DNA from: Candidatus Brocadia sp.
Lineage (GTDB): Bacteria; Planctomycetota; Brocadiia; Brocadiales; Brocadiaceae
Length of the DNA: 57,763 nt
Reading direction: 5' to 3'
Assembly (NCBI GenBank): GCA_013360945.1
Contig: JABWAQ010000008.1
Coordinates: forward strand, 1-57,763
This document shows positions 37,839-46,304 of the stretch, piece by piece; position 1 is the first letter of the stretch; every line of letters begins with the position of its first letter. A program made the position numbers and the translations under genes. The notes beneath the pieces were generated by a model. It was not told where the DNA came from. It did no database searches and saw only the letters and a list, made by a program, of their open reading frames with translations.

Positions 37839-38699
37839 ATGGACGATTATGATGACTATACGGAGGTCTGGTTAGAAGATATAGATGAAGGATTTGATAA
37901 ATCTTATTATGAAACGATTCGGGGGGTCATGGCTCCGGAGTATCGTGACCTTGACCCTGAAGATATTGACGCAATGCTGGAAGATGTATTTGCGGGAATG
38001 TCACCAGAGGAGATTGAGAGTTTTTGGAGTACATTGGACAACATCGGAAAGAGCGTTGGGAGTATTGCCGCGAAGGCCATTCCCGTAGCCGCTCCCATCC
38101 TCGGGACTGCACTTGGTGGCCCTGTTGGAGGCGCTATCGGCGGCGCGGTAGGAAAATTAGCTGGTAAAGCCTTAGGAGGCGCACCAGGGAAACCAATAGG
38201 AGGACAGCCACCGCAAGTTCCCGGAGGGGGTTCTCCGGCAGTTTCGCAACTCATGTCATTTTTGCAAAATCCTGCACTCCTCCAAAGTATACTCGGTCAG
38301 GTATTAGGGAAGGCCGGACGCAGCACCGTGCCGGTTGGCCAGCAGGGTGCATCAGCCCCTTTCGGGTCATTTATGAATGCGCTGTCGACCCTGGCTAATC
38401 AAGCTGCAGCAGAGGCTAATGCGGGAGAAGATTCCCAGGGGACACCCGGCTATCTTTTAGATGAGCAAGGGAATTTCCTGTGCGATCCTGCCGTGCCGGA
38501 AGAACGAGCTCAGGTTTTGATAGAACAACTGCATGAAGCTTACCCTGCAGAAGCGGATGATGATGAAGGAGAGGTTCTTACAGAGTGGTTTTCGGAAGCC
38601 GGTTTATTAGAACATCGCCCCCGCTCACGACGCCATTATAGGAGTGCATTTCGTCGTTACCCCAGATCGAGATACAGAATGCCCAGGGGCAGTTATTAG
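37839..38699 (+). CDS. glycine-zipper protein, first gene of giant-protein cluster
   Basis: Unrecognised 286-residue protein. N-terminal 60 residues are acidic and helical (DLDPEDIDAMLEDVFAGMSPEEIE). Residues about 75-120 are a hydrophobic Gly/Ala-rich stretch (IPVAAPILGTALGGPVGG...), a glycine zipper of the type that inserts in membranes or packs helices. A Gly/Pro linker, a second hydrophobic helix region, an acidic segment and an Arg/Tyr-rich basic tail follow. GAAAGGAGG lies 7 bases before the ATG. No signal peptide. It could anchor the cluster's complex to a membrane; this is inference. Confidence 0.7.
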   Translation: MDDYDDYTEVWLEDIDEGFDKSYYETIRGVMAPEYRDLDPEDIDAMLEDVFAGMSPEEIESFWSTLDNIGKSVGSIAAKAIPVAAPILGTALGGPVGGAIGGAVGKLAGKALGGAPGKPIGGQPPQVPGGGSPAVSQLMSFLQNPALLQSILGQVLGKAGRSTVPVGQQGASAPFGSFMNALSTLANQAAAEANAGEDSQGTPGYLLDEQGNFLCDPAVPEERAQVLIEQLHEAYPAEADDDEGEVLTEWFSEAGLLEHRPRSRRHYRSAFRRYPRSRYRMPRGSY

Positions 38700-38753
38700 T
38701 AGTAGGATGAGTTTCCGTGTAATTACCTATTAATGGATGACAGGAGAAAACAA

Positions 38754-39257
38754 ATGAACGAGCATGGCCATTCTCGTACAAATGACGGTTCTGCGGCAAA
38801 CGCTATGAATGTCGTAGATATGCTGAATCAGATGGGTATTTCTGATCCCCGGCTTCAAATGATCGCTGAATTCATGAAACATCAAAACCCTCCGCCGCAG
38901 GATAAGCACGTACCAGATGAAGAAGAGAAAACAAAGCTCAAGAGGGTCATTGGCAGATACAAGCAGCTAAGGCATGAGAATTTGGTTTTGATGGAAAGGA
39001 ATGATGCCCTTGCTTCCGCCCTCGGTGCGTGTCCGTATTGTTGGGGGGAAGATGCGGTGTGTGAAATGTGTCATGGAAAGGGTGTTCCGGGTGCGTATGT
39101 CCCGAATACAAATGCCTTCGTCGAATATGTGCTTCCGGCGGTTCGCAAACTCCGTTTAGTTAGGGGAAAGGGGCAAAGAATCCCGGAGGATTCAGGTACG
39201 GAGACGAAGGGCAATGCCAAAAGCCAACATACGAACATTAACCAACAGGAGGTGTAA
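38754..39257 (+). CDS. zinc-ribbon protein of the giant-protein cluster
   Basis: About 167 residues from the ATG at 38754 (ACAGGAG 7 bases before; the in-frame ATG at 38733 has no site). A helical first half with a coiled-coil piece (KTKLKRVIGRYKQLRHENLVLMERNDALASALG) leads to CPYCWGEDAVCEMCHGKG, a DnaJ-like zinc motif with two CxxC pairs, and a conserved-looking VPNTNAFVEYVLPAVRKL. Function unknown. It ends 3 bases before the next gene, indicating translational coupling. Probably an assembly or adaptor factor of the cluster. Confidence 0.65.
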   Translation: MNEHGHSRTNDGSAANAMNVVDMLNQMGISDPRLQMIAEFMKHQNPPPQDKHVPDEEEKTKLKRVIGRYKQLRHENLVLMERNDALASALGACPYCWGEDAVCEMCHGKGVPGAYVPNTNAFVEYVLPAVRKLRLVRGKGQRIPEDSGTETKGNAKSQHTNINQQEV

Positions 39258-39259
39258 TT

Positions 39260-39892
39260 ATGCCGTATTTAGAAGAAGATGATTTGGAAGTTTTTGAAGA
39301 TGACGAGGCGCTTTTAGAAGCTGAAGATGACACGGAAAAATGGGAGGAAACATTCGGTGAAGCTCGATATCCAAAGTACAGGAGGGGACGGGCAACCAGG
39401 TTGTCTTCACGCAAAGTAGGTGGTTTGAAGGGAGGAACTATCAGTACGCCGGCAGGGCGGGCAGGGTTTAAATTTGAAAAACCCGTCGCGACGAGGGAGT
39501 CGGTGGATAATCTGGCGAAGGAATTAAGGACGGCTATTAAAAAAGTGGATGAGACCTTAGACAAAAATACCAGCATGCTGGACAAAAAGGTTAATGCGAT
39601 TGATGCAACCCTGAAGAAGGGTCAGCAACAAACGCAACAGATGTCAATGATGTCGATCCTGCCGTTATTGCTTACTAAGCCGCCACAATTAGAATCCATC
39701 ACACCTGCAAAAGACTCGTCATTCACTCCAGAGAAACCGTTTGCAGCCACGGCAACATTCAAGAAGGAAGATAGTTTCTTCCTTATCTTTGCGCTAATGG
39801 CAATGACAGGTGGTCTGGGAGGCGGCACAGGTGATTCTTCTAATATGATGAATATGATGCTCCCCTTAGTCTTGTTAAGTGGGAATAAGTAA
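39260..39892 (+). CDS. acidic/coiled-coil protein with hydrophobic C-terminus
   Basis: Unrecognised 210-residue protein. The first 30 residues are strongly acidic, then a basic RYPKYRRGRATR patch that resembles the basic tail of the 286-residue protein. Residues about 85-135 form a coiled coil (LAKELRTAIKKVDETLDKN...). The C-terminal 40 residues are hydrophobic and Gly/Met-rich (FFLIFALMAMTGGLGGG). AGGAGG lies 7 bases before the ATG. Acid-basic complementarity with its neighbour suggests the two bind each other. Confidence 0.65.
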   Translation: MPYLEEDDLEVFEDDEALLEAEDDTEKWEETFGEARYPKYRRGRATRLSSRKVGGLKGGTISTPAGRAGFKFEKPVATRESVDNLAKELRTAIKKVDETLDKNTSMLDKKVNAIDATLKKGQQQTQQMSMMSILPLLLTKPPQLESITPAKDSSFTPEKPFAATATFKKEDSFFLIFALMAMTGGLGGGTGDSSNMMNMMLPLVLLSGNK

Positions 39893-39927
39893 GTCTTGTT
39901 AATCTCATTATAGTAAAGGAGGTCGTC

Positions 39928-40416
39928 GTGAATGGAATTTTCAATAATAATTTTTTGATAGGGTTTTTGTTGGCGAAAGATTTGTCGAGAAATGAAGCAT
40001 TAACGGTTGGTCTCGCATCAGGCATGTTTCCTCAGAATAATATGGTAGGCCCGTTGCTGCTAAAACCTCAAATTGATACGAGGATTGATTTGGAGGCAAA
40101 AAACGCAAGTCTGCAAGGCAGTCTGAATAACATTCAGGGTGAACTGATACAAGCGAAAAAGGAGTTAGCAAGCCTCAATCGTCCACTTAAAGTTGAATCC
40201 CGGGAAAGCGGTGGAATTTTAAATTTCACCATTTCCGGTGCAGCAACGACAACTTTGAAATTTAAAGATGAAAATGCAAGAAATGGATATGAGATTAACG
40301 ACGGCGGGAATCTAAACATTAGTAAGGGTTCTGGTCGGGTTGACCTTGTGATAACGACTGATGATGGGTTTAAGAGAGAGTTTACATTTGAAAAAAAAGT
40401 TCCACCAGTATCTTAG
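39928..40416 (+). CDS. small coiled-coil/beta protein of the cluster
   Basis: Unrecognised 162-residue protein with a GTG start, chosen for AAAGGAGG 6 bases before. The N-terminus has a hydrophobic helix (FLIGFLLAKDLSRNEALTVGLASGMF), the middle a coiled coil (EAKNASLQGSLNNIQGELIQAKKELASL), and the C-terminal half looks like a beta-sandwich (FTISGAATTTLKFKD, RVDLVITTDDGFKREFTF). It may be a structural subunit. It is 55 bases before the giant subtilase gene. Confidence 0.6.
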   Translation: MNGIFNNNFLIGFLLAKDLSRNEALTVGLASGMFPQNNMVGPLLLKPQIDTRIDLEAKNASLQGSLNNIQGELIQAKKELASLNRPLKVESRESGGILNFTISGAATTTLKFKDENARNGYEINDGGNLNISKGSGRVDLVITTDDGFKREFTFEKKVPPVS

Positions 40417-40471
40417 CCCAATCAGCCACTGTGAGATCAAAAGGCAAAGATTATATCCAAGGAGTTAAGCA

Positions 40472-43400
40472 GTGGATCCCCGTCTGCAAGAGTTCATTGA
40501 GGAGGGAGAAGGAGCCGAAGAAGTTGAGGTGATTTTAAAGCTACGGCAGGGTGATATTACTCCTCCCCATGTGCGGATCATAACGCAATTTGGGGATATT
40601 GCTACCTGCCGGTTGAGACGTGATCAGATTCATGGGGTATGGGAACATCCGGCAACGGTAAGCGTAAAGGGTCCACGGTATGTGGCGCCTGAACCGGAGT
40701 TTGTTGATGAAAGCGAAGTATCAGATACCGGGACTTTCCCCAGTGACTCCCGGCGTCCCGATTCGCTGGAAGTCACTGGTCAGGGGGCGGTCATTGGAAT
40801 CGTCGACTGGGGCTTCGCCTTTCTTCATCCCAATTTTCGAAAGAGTGACGGCTCTACCCGTCTGCTGGCCCTCTGGGATCAGGGCAATACAACGGCCTTA
40901 GAAAAGCCCGCACCGTATGGCTACGGCGTTGTCTATTCACCGGATGAGATAAATAGAGCCCTCCAAAGCCCGCAACCCTACGAAACCCTGGGCTATCATC
41001 CAGGCGATAGTGACCCTTTGGGCTATGGTACCCACGGCACCCATGTTTGCGATATTGCTGCCGGAAACGGACGAGCAGAAGGCAGTCCCGTGGGTATTGC
41101 GCCGGAGGCGAATATTGTCTTTGTCCATCTTGCGGCTCGGGGCACAGGCGGCCTGGCAAATCTGGGGGATAGTGTGAGGATTTTAGAGGCCCTGGATTTT
41201 ATCGCCAGGGTTGCCGGTGAGCGTCCGTGGGTAGTTAACCTCAGCCTTGGCCGGTGTGGTGGGCCTCACACGGGCTTGACCCTTGTGGAGCAGGGCATGG
41301 ATGCCCTGTTACTCCAGGCCCCCGGTCGTGCTATCTGTATGAGCACGGGAAATTATTTTGACGAACTGGTACATGCCGCTGGCCAATTACACCCCGGGCA
41401 AAAACATACAGTCACCTGGTGGACAAATAAGGCGGATGTTACCCCCAACGAACTGGAATGCTGGTACTCAGGGAATGATTCATTCATTGTTGAAGTTCGT
41501 CCGCCCGAAAGCAATGCAGTTTTCCATGTTCCTCTGGGTGAACAACGTTCCATCCAGGTCGGTGGTCAGGAAGTCGGTCATATCTATCACCGTGCGCGTG
41601 ATCCAGGTAAGGGTGACAACCATATCGATATTTTTCTCTATCCAGTGGCTCCAGCTGGTTCATGGCTGGTCACCTTGATTGGGGAAGATATCGTTGATGG
41701 ACGATTCCACTGCTGGGTGGAGCGCGATAATACTTGTCCACAATGTCAATCCCGGTTCGATCCTCAAGATGCTGTGCCTACTTCCACAATAGGCACAATT
41801 TGCAATGGGTTTCGCACCATTGCTGTGGGTGCGTACAATCATCATTCTCCTGGTCTGGAGGTGGCAATTTTTAGCAGTTCAGGACCAACGGCAGACGGCC
41901 GCCAAAAGCCCGATCTCATTGCACCAGGTGTTCGTATCTTAGCAGCCCGTTCCAGTTCCCGGGATCAGCATATTGGGGCGCCTGTGCTCACGAGAAAATC
42001 GGGAACGAGCATGGCGTCTCCCCATGTGACGGGGACTATAGCATGCATGTTTGAAGCTGCTCAACGACCGCTCTGGATCCATGAGGCTCGAAAAATACTG
42101 CTCAGTACCTGCAAAACTATAACGGCGCCGCCAGAAATCGCTGCCCGCGTTGGAAACGGCTGTCTGGACATTAAAAAAGCCGTAGAGGCTGCTCGCATAT
42201 TCGCACAAGAAGAGATACACCCTGTTAGTAAAATGACACCCATCGGGGGAGAAAAAGCAAAGGATGTGGTTATGAATAGGAATGACGAATATTCAAGAGA
42301 AGAAGAATTAGAAGATACGTTTTTCAACGAAGAGGAAGAAGGGGATGATGAAGGGTCTGAGGAGGCTCCGAAAAAGCGCAATTTCATCCTGATTTCCGGT
42401 GGTCCCGGCCTGTTTGATGACCGGGATGTGGAGCATGATAAGTCTTGGGCAAACTACGTCACACCCCCGCTACTGATGACCGATACTGAAGATAAGCGCA
42501 AGAAATTTGCTCAGGATGATGAAGAGGTCTGGTGGTTTGTCTACAAACCTGCCTATGACAGCAGATGGGATGACGATCTAAAACAAAAGCGTAAGTCAAC
42601 AAGGGAAGTGAAAGATAAAGGTTTTGCTTCTTATGTTGATATGGTTGAAGGACGGGCAAAGGAGAGAGGTTGGAACCTTCGATGGTTAGATACGGCTGAT
42701 GATCTGTGGAAAAAGCTAAAGACATTCAGCAAAGACTCTCTATCACGCGTGTGGTACTGGGGTCACGCCCGCGATGACTTATGGCTCTCGCTCGGTCATA
42801 GCTCTGCAAGCGTAGCTGTTGCCCCCGAATCACATGAGATTATTCTTGTCACCTCAATTGATAGCAATAAAAAACTTCAAGACCGATTCCAAAATGGAGA
42901 TACAAAGAGAATCCATCGCTTTGTCGGATGCAATACAAGCGCATTTGCCCAGGCATGGTCTAAGACATTTAAGGTTTGGAGTGAGGGCGTAGAGGAAAAG
43001 GTTGATTTCTCCGCCATCCACAAAACAGGCGGGGAACCAAGTCTTGTGGGAAGCGCCAAAATCAAGTTCTTCTCGCCAAAGGGGATTGAGGCTGACCCTA
43101 CGGAAGCCTGGCAGCCAGAGGTTGCAGCAGCTGAAGATTCATGGACTGAGGCATCGGACGACGAGTCCTTTGAGGATGATACCGTTGAGGTTCTACGGGC
43201 AGAGAAGTTTGTGGCAGAAGAAAATAATGAAGAAACGGACGCCTATGAAATCTGCGAGTCCGAAGACGACGAGGAACAGGACGATGAAGTGTTTCCGGAA
43301 GTCGAGAAGGATTTTGGCGTTGAACTCGTCGGGCTTGCGGATGAATCTATTTCCGCCGGAAAGGCTGTTCTTTCTGGCGGCGCTTTACTGCATGAGACGC

Positions 43401-45826
43401 TATCCAAGTCCGGCATCGCAGAGACCGTAAGCCCTCTTGGCGCGGGAAGTTTTCCTTCTCCGGCGTCGATCTTTGATGCCTTTGCATACGGTGGAATCCC
43501 GGCGTTACAGCGTCATTATGAACAATTTTTCGAGGTAGTGGCCCTCCCTGGCTCGCGGCTTAGCGAACCCCTCCAGAGGGGAGACGTGATCGTCCGCCGG
43601 GCCCTTGGCGAAGGGCGGCTTGCTCACGTGGCTATAGTGGCCACGCCTGAGCTATGGAGCCAGAATCAGTTAATGGAGGGAGGACTATATGGCGAAAGTG
43701 AGCGCCCCGGCTTCTACGTGCAGGTAGTCGAAGGTGGATCCCGACCCCACACCCTGGCTGACTCGTTTGCACGGCGCGTACTCGACTCCAGGGGACGTCT
43801 GTACCCGGACTCGGTGATTCTGCGCGTTGTACGTCGTCCACAGGGCATCCCGATCATCGAGGGTGAAGATACCGGCTACAGCGAAAACCTGCAGGCCTAT
43901 ACAGCCTCTCGTTTCCAGGGAGACGCTATTCTCATCGAAGTCCTCAACAACAGAAGGGAATTAAAAAAGGGGAGCAAAGGCGGAGCCGTTGGCGTTGCAG
44001 TCAGGAAAGTGCAGGAGGCCCTCCTCGACCTCGGATATACCCTCCCTAAATTCGGGGCAGACGGCAATTTTGGACGTGAGACCAAAGCGGCAGTTCAGGC
44101 ATTCCAGAAAGACCAGAAAAAGGTTGTGCCGAGCCTGAAGGTTGACGGGATTGTTGGAGACGAGACCATGACCCGGTTTGATGTCGTATTTGCTTTGCTC
44201 GACAGACCCTGCGGCGCCTCCACCGCCGGCGCAATCGACCCGACTGCGGGCGGTGGTTTCCAACCCGGAAACAGCAATTACACGAGCGGTACGATCTCAG
44301 CCTTCGGTGATACCCTTGAGGTTAGGGGTAACATCTTTTACCCCGCTGCGGTTGCCGGTTCAGGCGTGCCTTTTGCCTTGACTGCAGGAGGCGCATCGCC
44401 CATAGTATTTATCGCTCACGGCAATCACGCCCGCTTCCATGACCCTGCCGAACGAAGACGGGAAAGAGGAAACAACCCGGGAGGCTGGACCCGGATCGGC
44501 AACCACCGGGGCTATGTTTACTTGCAAGAAGCCTTGGCCAGGTTGGGAATTATCTCTGTTTCCGTGGATTGTCATGATCTCAACGGCCCTACCCCGATGA
44601 GTAATATCAATATTGCTCAGCGTGCTATGCTCATCATCGCGGCCATGCGCCACTTCCAGGCGCTAAACACTCCCGGCAGCGGCTCAATTTTCGAGGGGCG
44701 TATTGACTTTTTAAGAGTAGGGCTTCTGGGGCATTCCCGCGGAGCTGAGTCTGTTTTGTTCGTCCCATCAATAACATCATCAGGAGTAGCAAGCTTGCTG
44801 CAGGGCCTGCAGGGTGTCACTTTCCGAGGTGTGATATCCCTCGCACCCACTGATACTGCCACGGTAACCAGCGCGCCGGCGGGCATACCATTCATGGCAA
44901 TCCTGCCAGCAGCTGATGGGGATGTTAGAGATAACGACGGGGCAAAATTTTACGACCAGACCGCCCCTTCTCCGTTCAAAGTTCAATTATACATCCATAG
45001 GGCTAACCACAATTTCTTCAACACCGAATGGGTAAATAGCGAGTGGCAGCGACCATGGCCATCGGTTGGGGGACCGCCTCCGGCACAGCCGGAGCCACCT
45101 TTAATGACAGAGGCTGAACACCGACGCATCTTATCGGTATACGCAACCGCTTTCTTCCGTCACACGCTCCTTGGTACACCATTCATTGAAGTTTTGACAG
45201 GGCGGGAGACTCCGCCGGGCGTCAATAATGCCGACATCCAAATCTCTGCAGAAATCTCAACCGCCACCACCGTTGATGATTACGAAAACAGCAATATCCG
45301 GATAAATACCCTGGGTCAAGCAACCGTTGATGCAGGCACCCTTACCTCAAGAGAAGTTGCCTTTTCCCAGCCCGGTGCGGGACCCGACACAACGTACTTT
45401 GGGAATACCCATGGGATGGTGGCTCAAAGCCCAACTGCTATGGGAACATTCCGGGAACCTTTTATAGGAGAGATTAATCTTGCAGGCCGAGAGGTATGGC
45501 TTCGTGCTGCGGAGGTTTACCATGGGACTCCTATACCGGCGGATGCTACGGGTTTCCAAATAGGACTTGAGGATGCGGCAGGCATTGTGACATTTGTTCC
45601 TTCGGGGGATTTGCCACGTCCGTTCGACCGGGAAACGGCTGACCTGGCTCAATTTGGGGTGAACCTTACCAAGACAATGCTTAAGACCGTCCGCTTCCCT
45701 GCTAACTGTTTTACTCACGCCCGTCCCTCTCTTGATCTCACAAGGATACGTGCGGCAATAATCAGGCTGAACCGGCCCGATGCGCGCGACTTTGCGTTTG
45801 ATCAGTTACAGATAGTTACCGTATAA
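40472..45826 (+). CDS. giant multidomain hydrolase: subtilase, CHAT-like, papain-like, PG-binding, alpha/beta hydrolase
   Basis: 1784 residues, GTG start with AAGGAG 7 bases before, no signal peptide. Order: I9-like prosegment (15-70); S8 subtilase (100-580) with Asp112, His188 (GTHGTHV) and Ser513 (GTSMASP) and a long insert; acidic linker; caspase/CHAT-like region (635-870) with WYWGHARDDL (His764) and FVGCNTS (Cys820); acidic linker; a papain-like/permuted NlpC-P60-type module (950-1122) with RGDVIVRR and AHVAIVA but no Cys, shared with the 1298-residue protein; PG_binding_1 (1165-1237); alpha/beta hydrolase (1270-1560) with GHSRGAE (Ser1422), Asp near 1484 and His1513; beta-sandwich end. 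All active sites of subtilase and lipase-type units look intact. Function unknown; likely a self-processing lytic or signalling machine. Confidence 0.8.
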   Translation: MDPRLQEFIEEGEGAEEVEVILKLRQGDITPPHVRIITQFGDIATCRLRRDQIHGVWEHPATVSVKGPRYVAPEPEFVDESEVSDTGTFPSDSRRPDSLEVTGQGAVIGIVDWGFAFLHPNFRKSDGSTRLLALWDQGNTTALEKPAPYGYGVVYSPDEINRALQSPQPYETLGYHPGDSDPLGYGTHGTHVCDIAAGNGRAEGSPVGIAPEANIVFVHLAARGTGGLANLGDSVRILEALDFIARVAGERPWVVNLSLGRCGGPHTGLTLVEQGMDALLLQAPGRAICMSTGNYFDELVHAAGQLHPGQKHTVTWWTNKADVTPNELECWYSGNDSFIVEVRPPESNAVFHVPLGEQRSIQVGGQEVGHIYHRARDPGKGDNHIDIFLYPVAPAGSWLVTLIGEDIVDGRFHCWVERDNTCPQCQSRFDPQDAVPTSTIGTICNGFRTIAVGAYNHHSPGLEVAIFSSSGPTADGRQKPDLIAPGVRILAARSSSRDQHIGAPVLTRKSGTSMASPHVTGTIACMFEAAQRPLWIHEARKILLSTCKTITAPPEIAARVGNGCLDIKKAVEAARIFAQEEIHPVSKMTPIGGEKAKDVVMNRNDEYSREEELEDTFFNEEEEGDDEGSEEAPKKRNFILISGGPGLFDDRDVEHDKSWANYVTPPLLMTDTEDKRKKFAQDDEEVWWFVYKPAYDSRWDDDLKQKRKSTREVKDKGFASYVDMVEGRAKERGWNLRWLDTADDLWKKLKTFSKDSLSRVWYWGHARDDLWLSLGHSSASVAVAPESHEIILVTSIDSNKKLQDRFQNGDTKRIHRFVGCNTSAFAQAWSKTFKVWSEGVEEKVDFSAIHKTGGEPSLVGSAKIKFFSPKGIEADPTEAWQPEVAAAEDSWTEASDDESFEDDTVEVLRAEKFVAEENNEETDAYEICESEDDEEQDDEVFPEVEKDFGVELVGLADESISAGKAVLSGGALLHETLSKSGIAETVSPLGAGSFPSPASIFDAFAYGGIPALQRHYEQFFEVVALPGSRLSEPLQRGDVIVRRALGEGRLAHVAIVATPELWSQNQLMEGGLYGESERPGFYVQVVEGGSRPHTLADSFARRVLDSRGRLYPDSVILRVVRRPQGIPIIEGEDTGYSENLQAYTASRFQGDAILIEVLNNRRELKKGSKGGAVGVAVRKVQEALLDLGYTLPKFGADGNFGRETKAAVQAFQKDQKKVVPSLKVDGIVGDETMTRFDVVFALLDRPCGASTAGAIDPTAGGGFQPGNSNYTSGTISAFGDTLEVRGNIFYPAAVAGSGVPFALTAGGASPIVFIAHGNHARFHDPAERRRERGNNPGGWTRIGNHRGYVYLQEALARLGIISVSVDCHDLNGPTPMSNINIAQRAMLIIAAMRHFQALNTPGSGSIFEGRIDFLRVGLLGHSRGAESVLFVPSITSSGVASLLQGLQGVTFRGVISLAPTDTATVTSAPAGIPFMAILPAADGDVRDNDGAKFYDQTAPSPFKVQLYIHRANHNFFNTEWVNSEWQRPWPSVGGPPPAQPEPPLMTEAEHRRILSVYATAFFRHTLLGTPFIEVLTGRETPPGVNNADIQISAEISTATTVDDYENSNIRINTLGQATVDAGTLTSREVAFSQPGAGPDTTYFGNTHGMVAQSPTAMGTFREPFIGEINLAGREVWLRAAEVYHGTPIPADATGFQIGLEDAAGIVTFVPSGDLPRPFDRETADLAQFGVNLTKTMLKTVRFPANCFTHARPSLDLTRIRAAIIRLNRPDARDFAFDQLQIVTV

Positions 45827-45846
45827 GTTATAAAGGAGAGCCAAAT

Positions 45847-46239
45847 ATGCGCAAAAATAATGACCCGAGAACCAGCACGGGAAGCCAGAGCCCGTGGCAT
45901 CTACCAGGGGTTCTCAATGTGGTCTCTAAGCACATTCGTTACCGCGAACCTCAGCACCGGCTCATCGGATTGAAGATCGTAGAAGCTACTGAAGCGGTCG
46001 AGATTGTGGTTGATACGGACGATGAATTCCCCGTTGGCGCTCTTTCTCCAGTGCTCTATGTGGGTGAGATATCCATCCCGCACTATAAATGGATTAGTAA
46101 GAATAGGTACCGCTTCATTGCATTCGATTTTCAGAACCTGCGGGACGGGGTGCCGATTTTTCTTGGTTGGCCTGGACGCCCGGAGACCAGGGTTGAGACC
46201 CGATTCCGATATCATCTTGGTGCGCCACCGATTGCTTGA
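45847..46239 (+). CDS. small beta-rich protein between the two giants
   Basis: Unrecognised 130-residue protein with AAAGGAG 8 bases before the ATG. The sequence alternates short strands (IRYREPQHRLIGLKIVEATEAVEIVVDTDDEF, YVGEISIPHYKWI, YRFIAFDF) and lacks cysteines, signal peptide or membrane helix. Its place between two giant hydrolase genes suggests an inhibitor, chaperone or linker for one of them. No fold identified. Confidence 0.6.
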   Translation: MRKNNDPRTSTGSQSPWHLPGVLNVVSKHIRYREPQHRLIGLKIVEATEAVEIVVDTDDEFPVGALSPVLYVGEISIPHYKWISKNRYRFIAFDFQNLRDGVPIFLGWPGRPETRVETRFRYHLGAPPIA

Positions 46240-46304
46240 CGATAGAGAATGCACAATGATCCGGTTGATGATTGAAATCAGACGGACAAGGAGGTTTTAC
46301 ACAA

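Noticed and set aside
42061-42387. 108-codon minus-strand ORF in the giant subtilase gene
   Set aside because: Shadow of the acidic linker, where GAA/GAG codons read as Ser/Leu-rich frames on the other strand.
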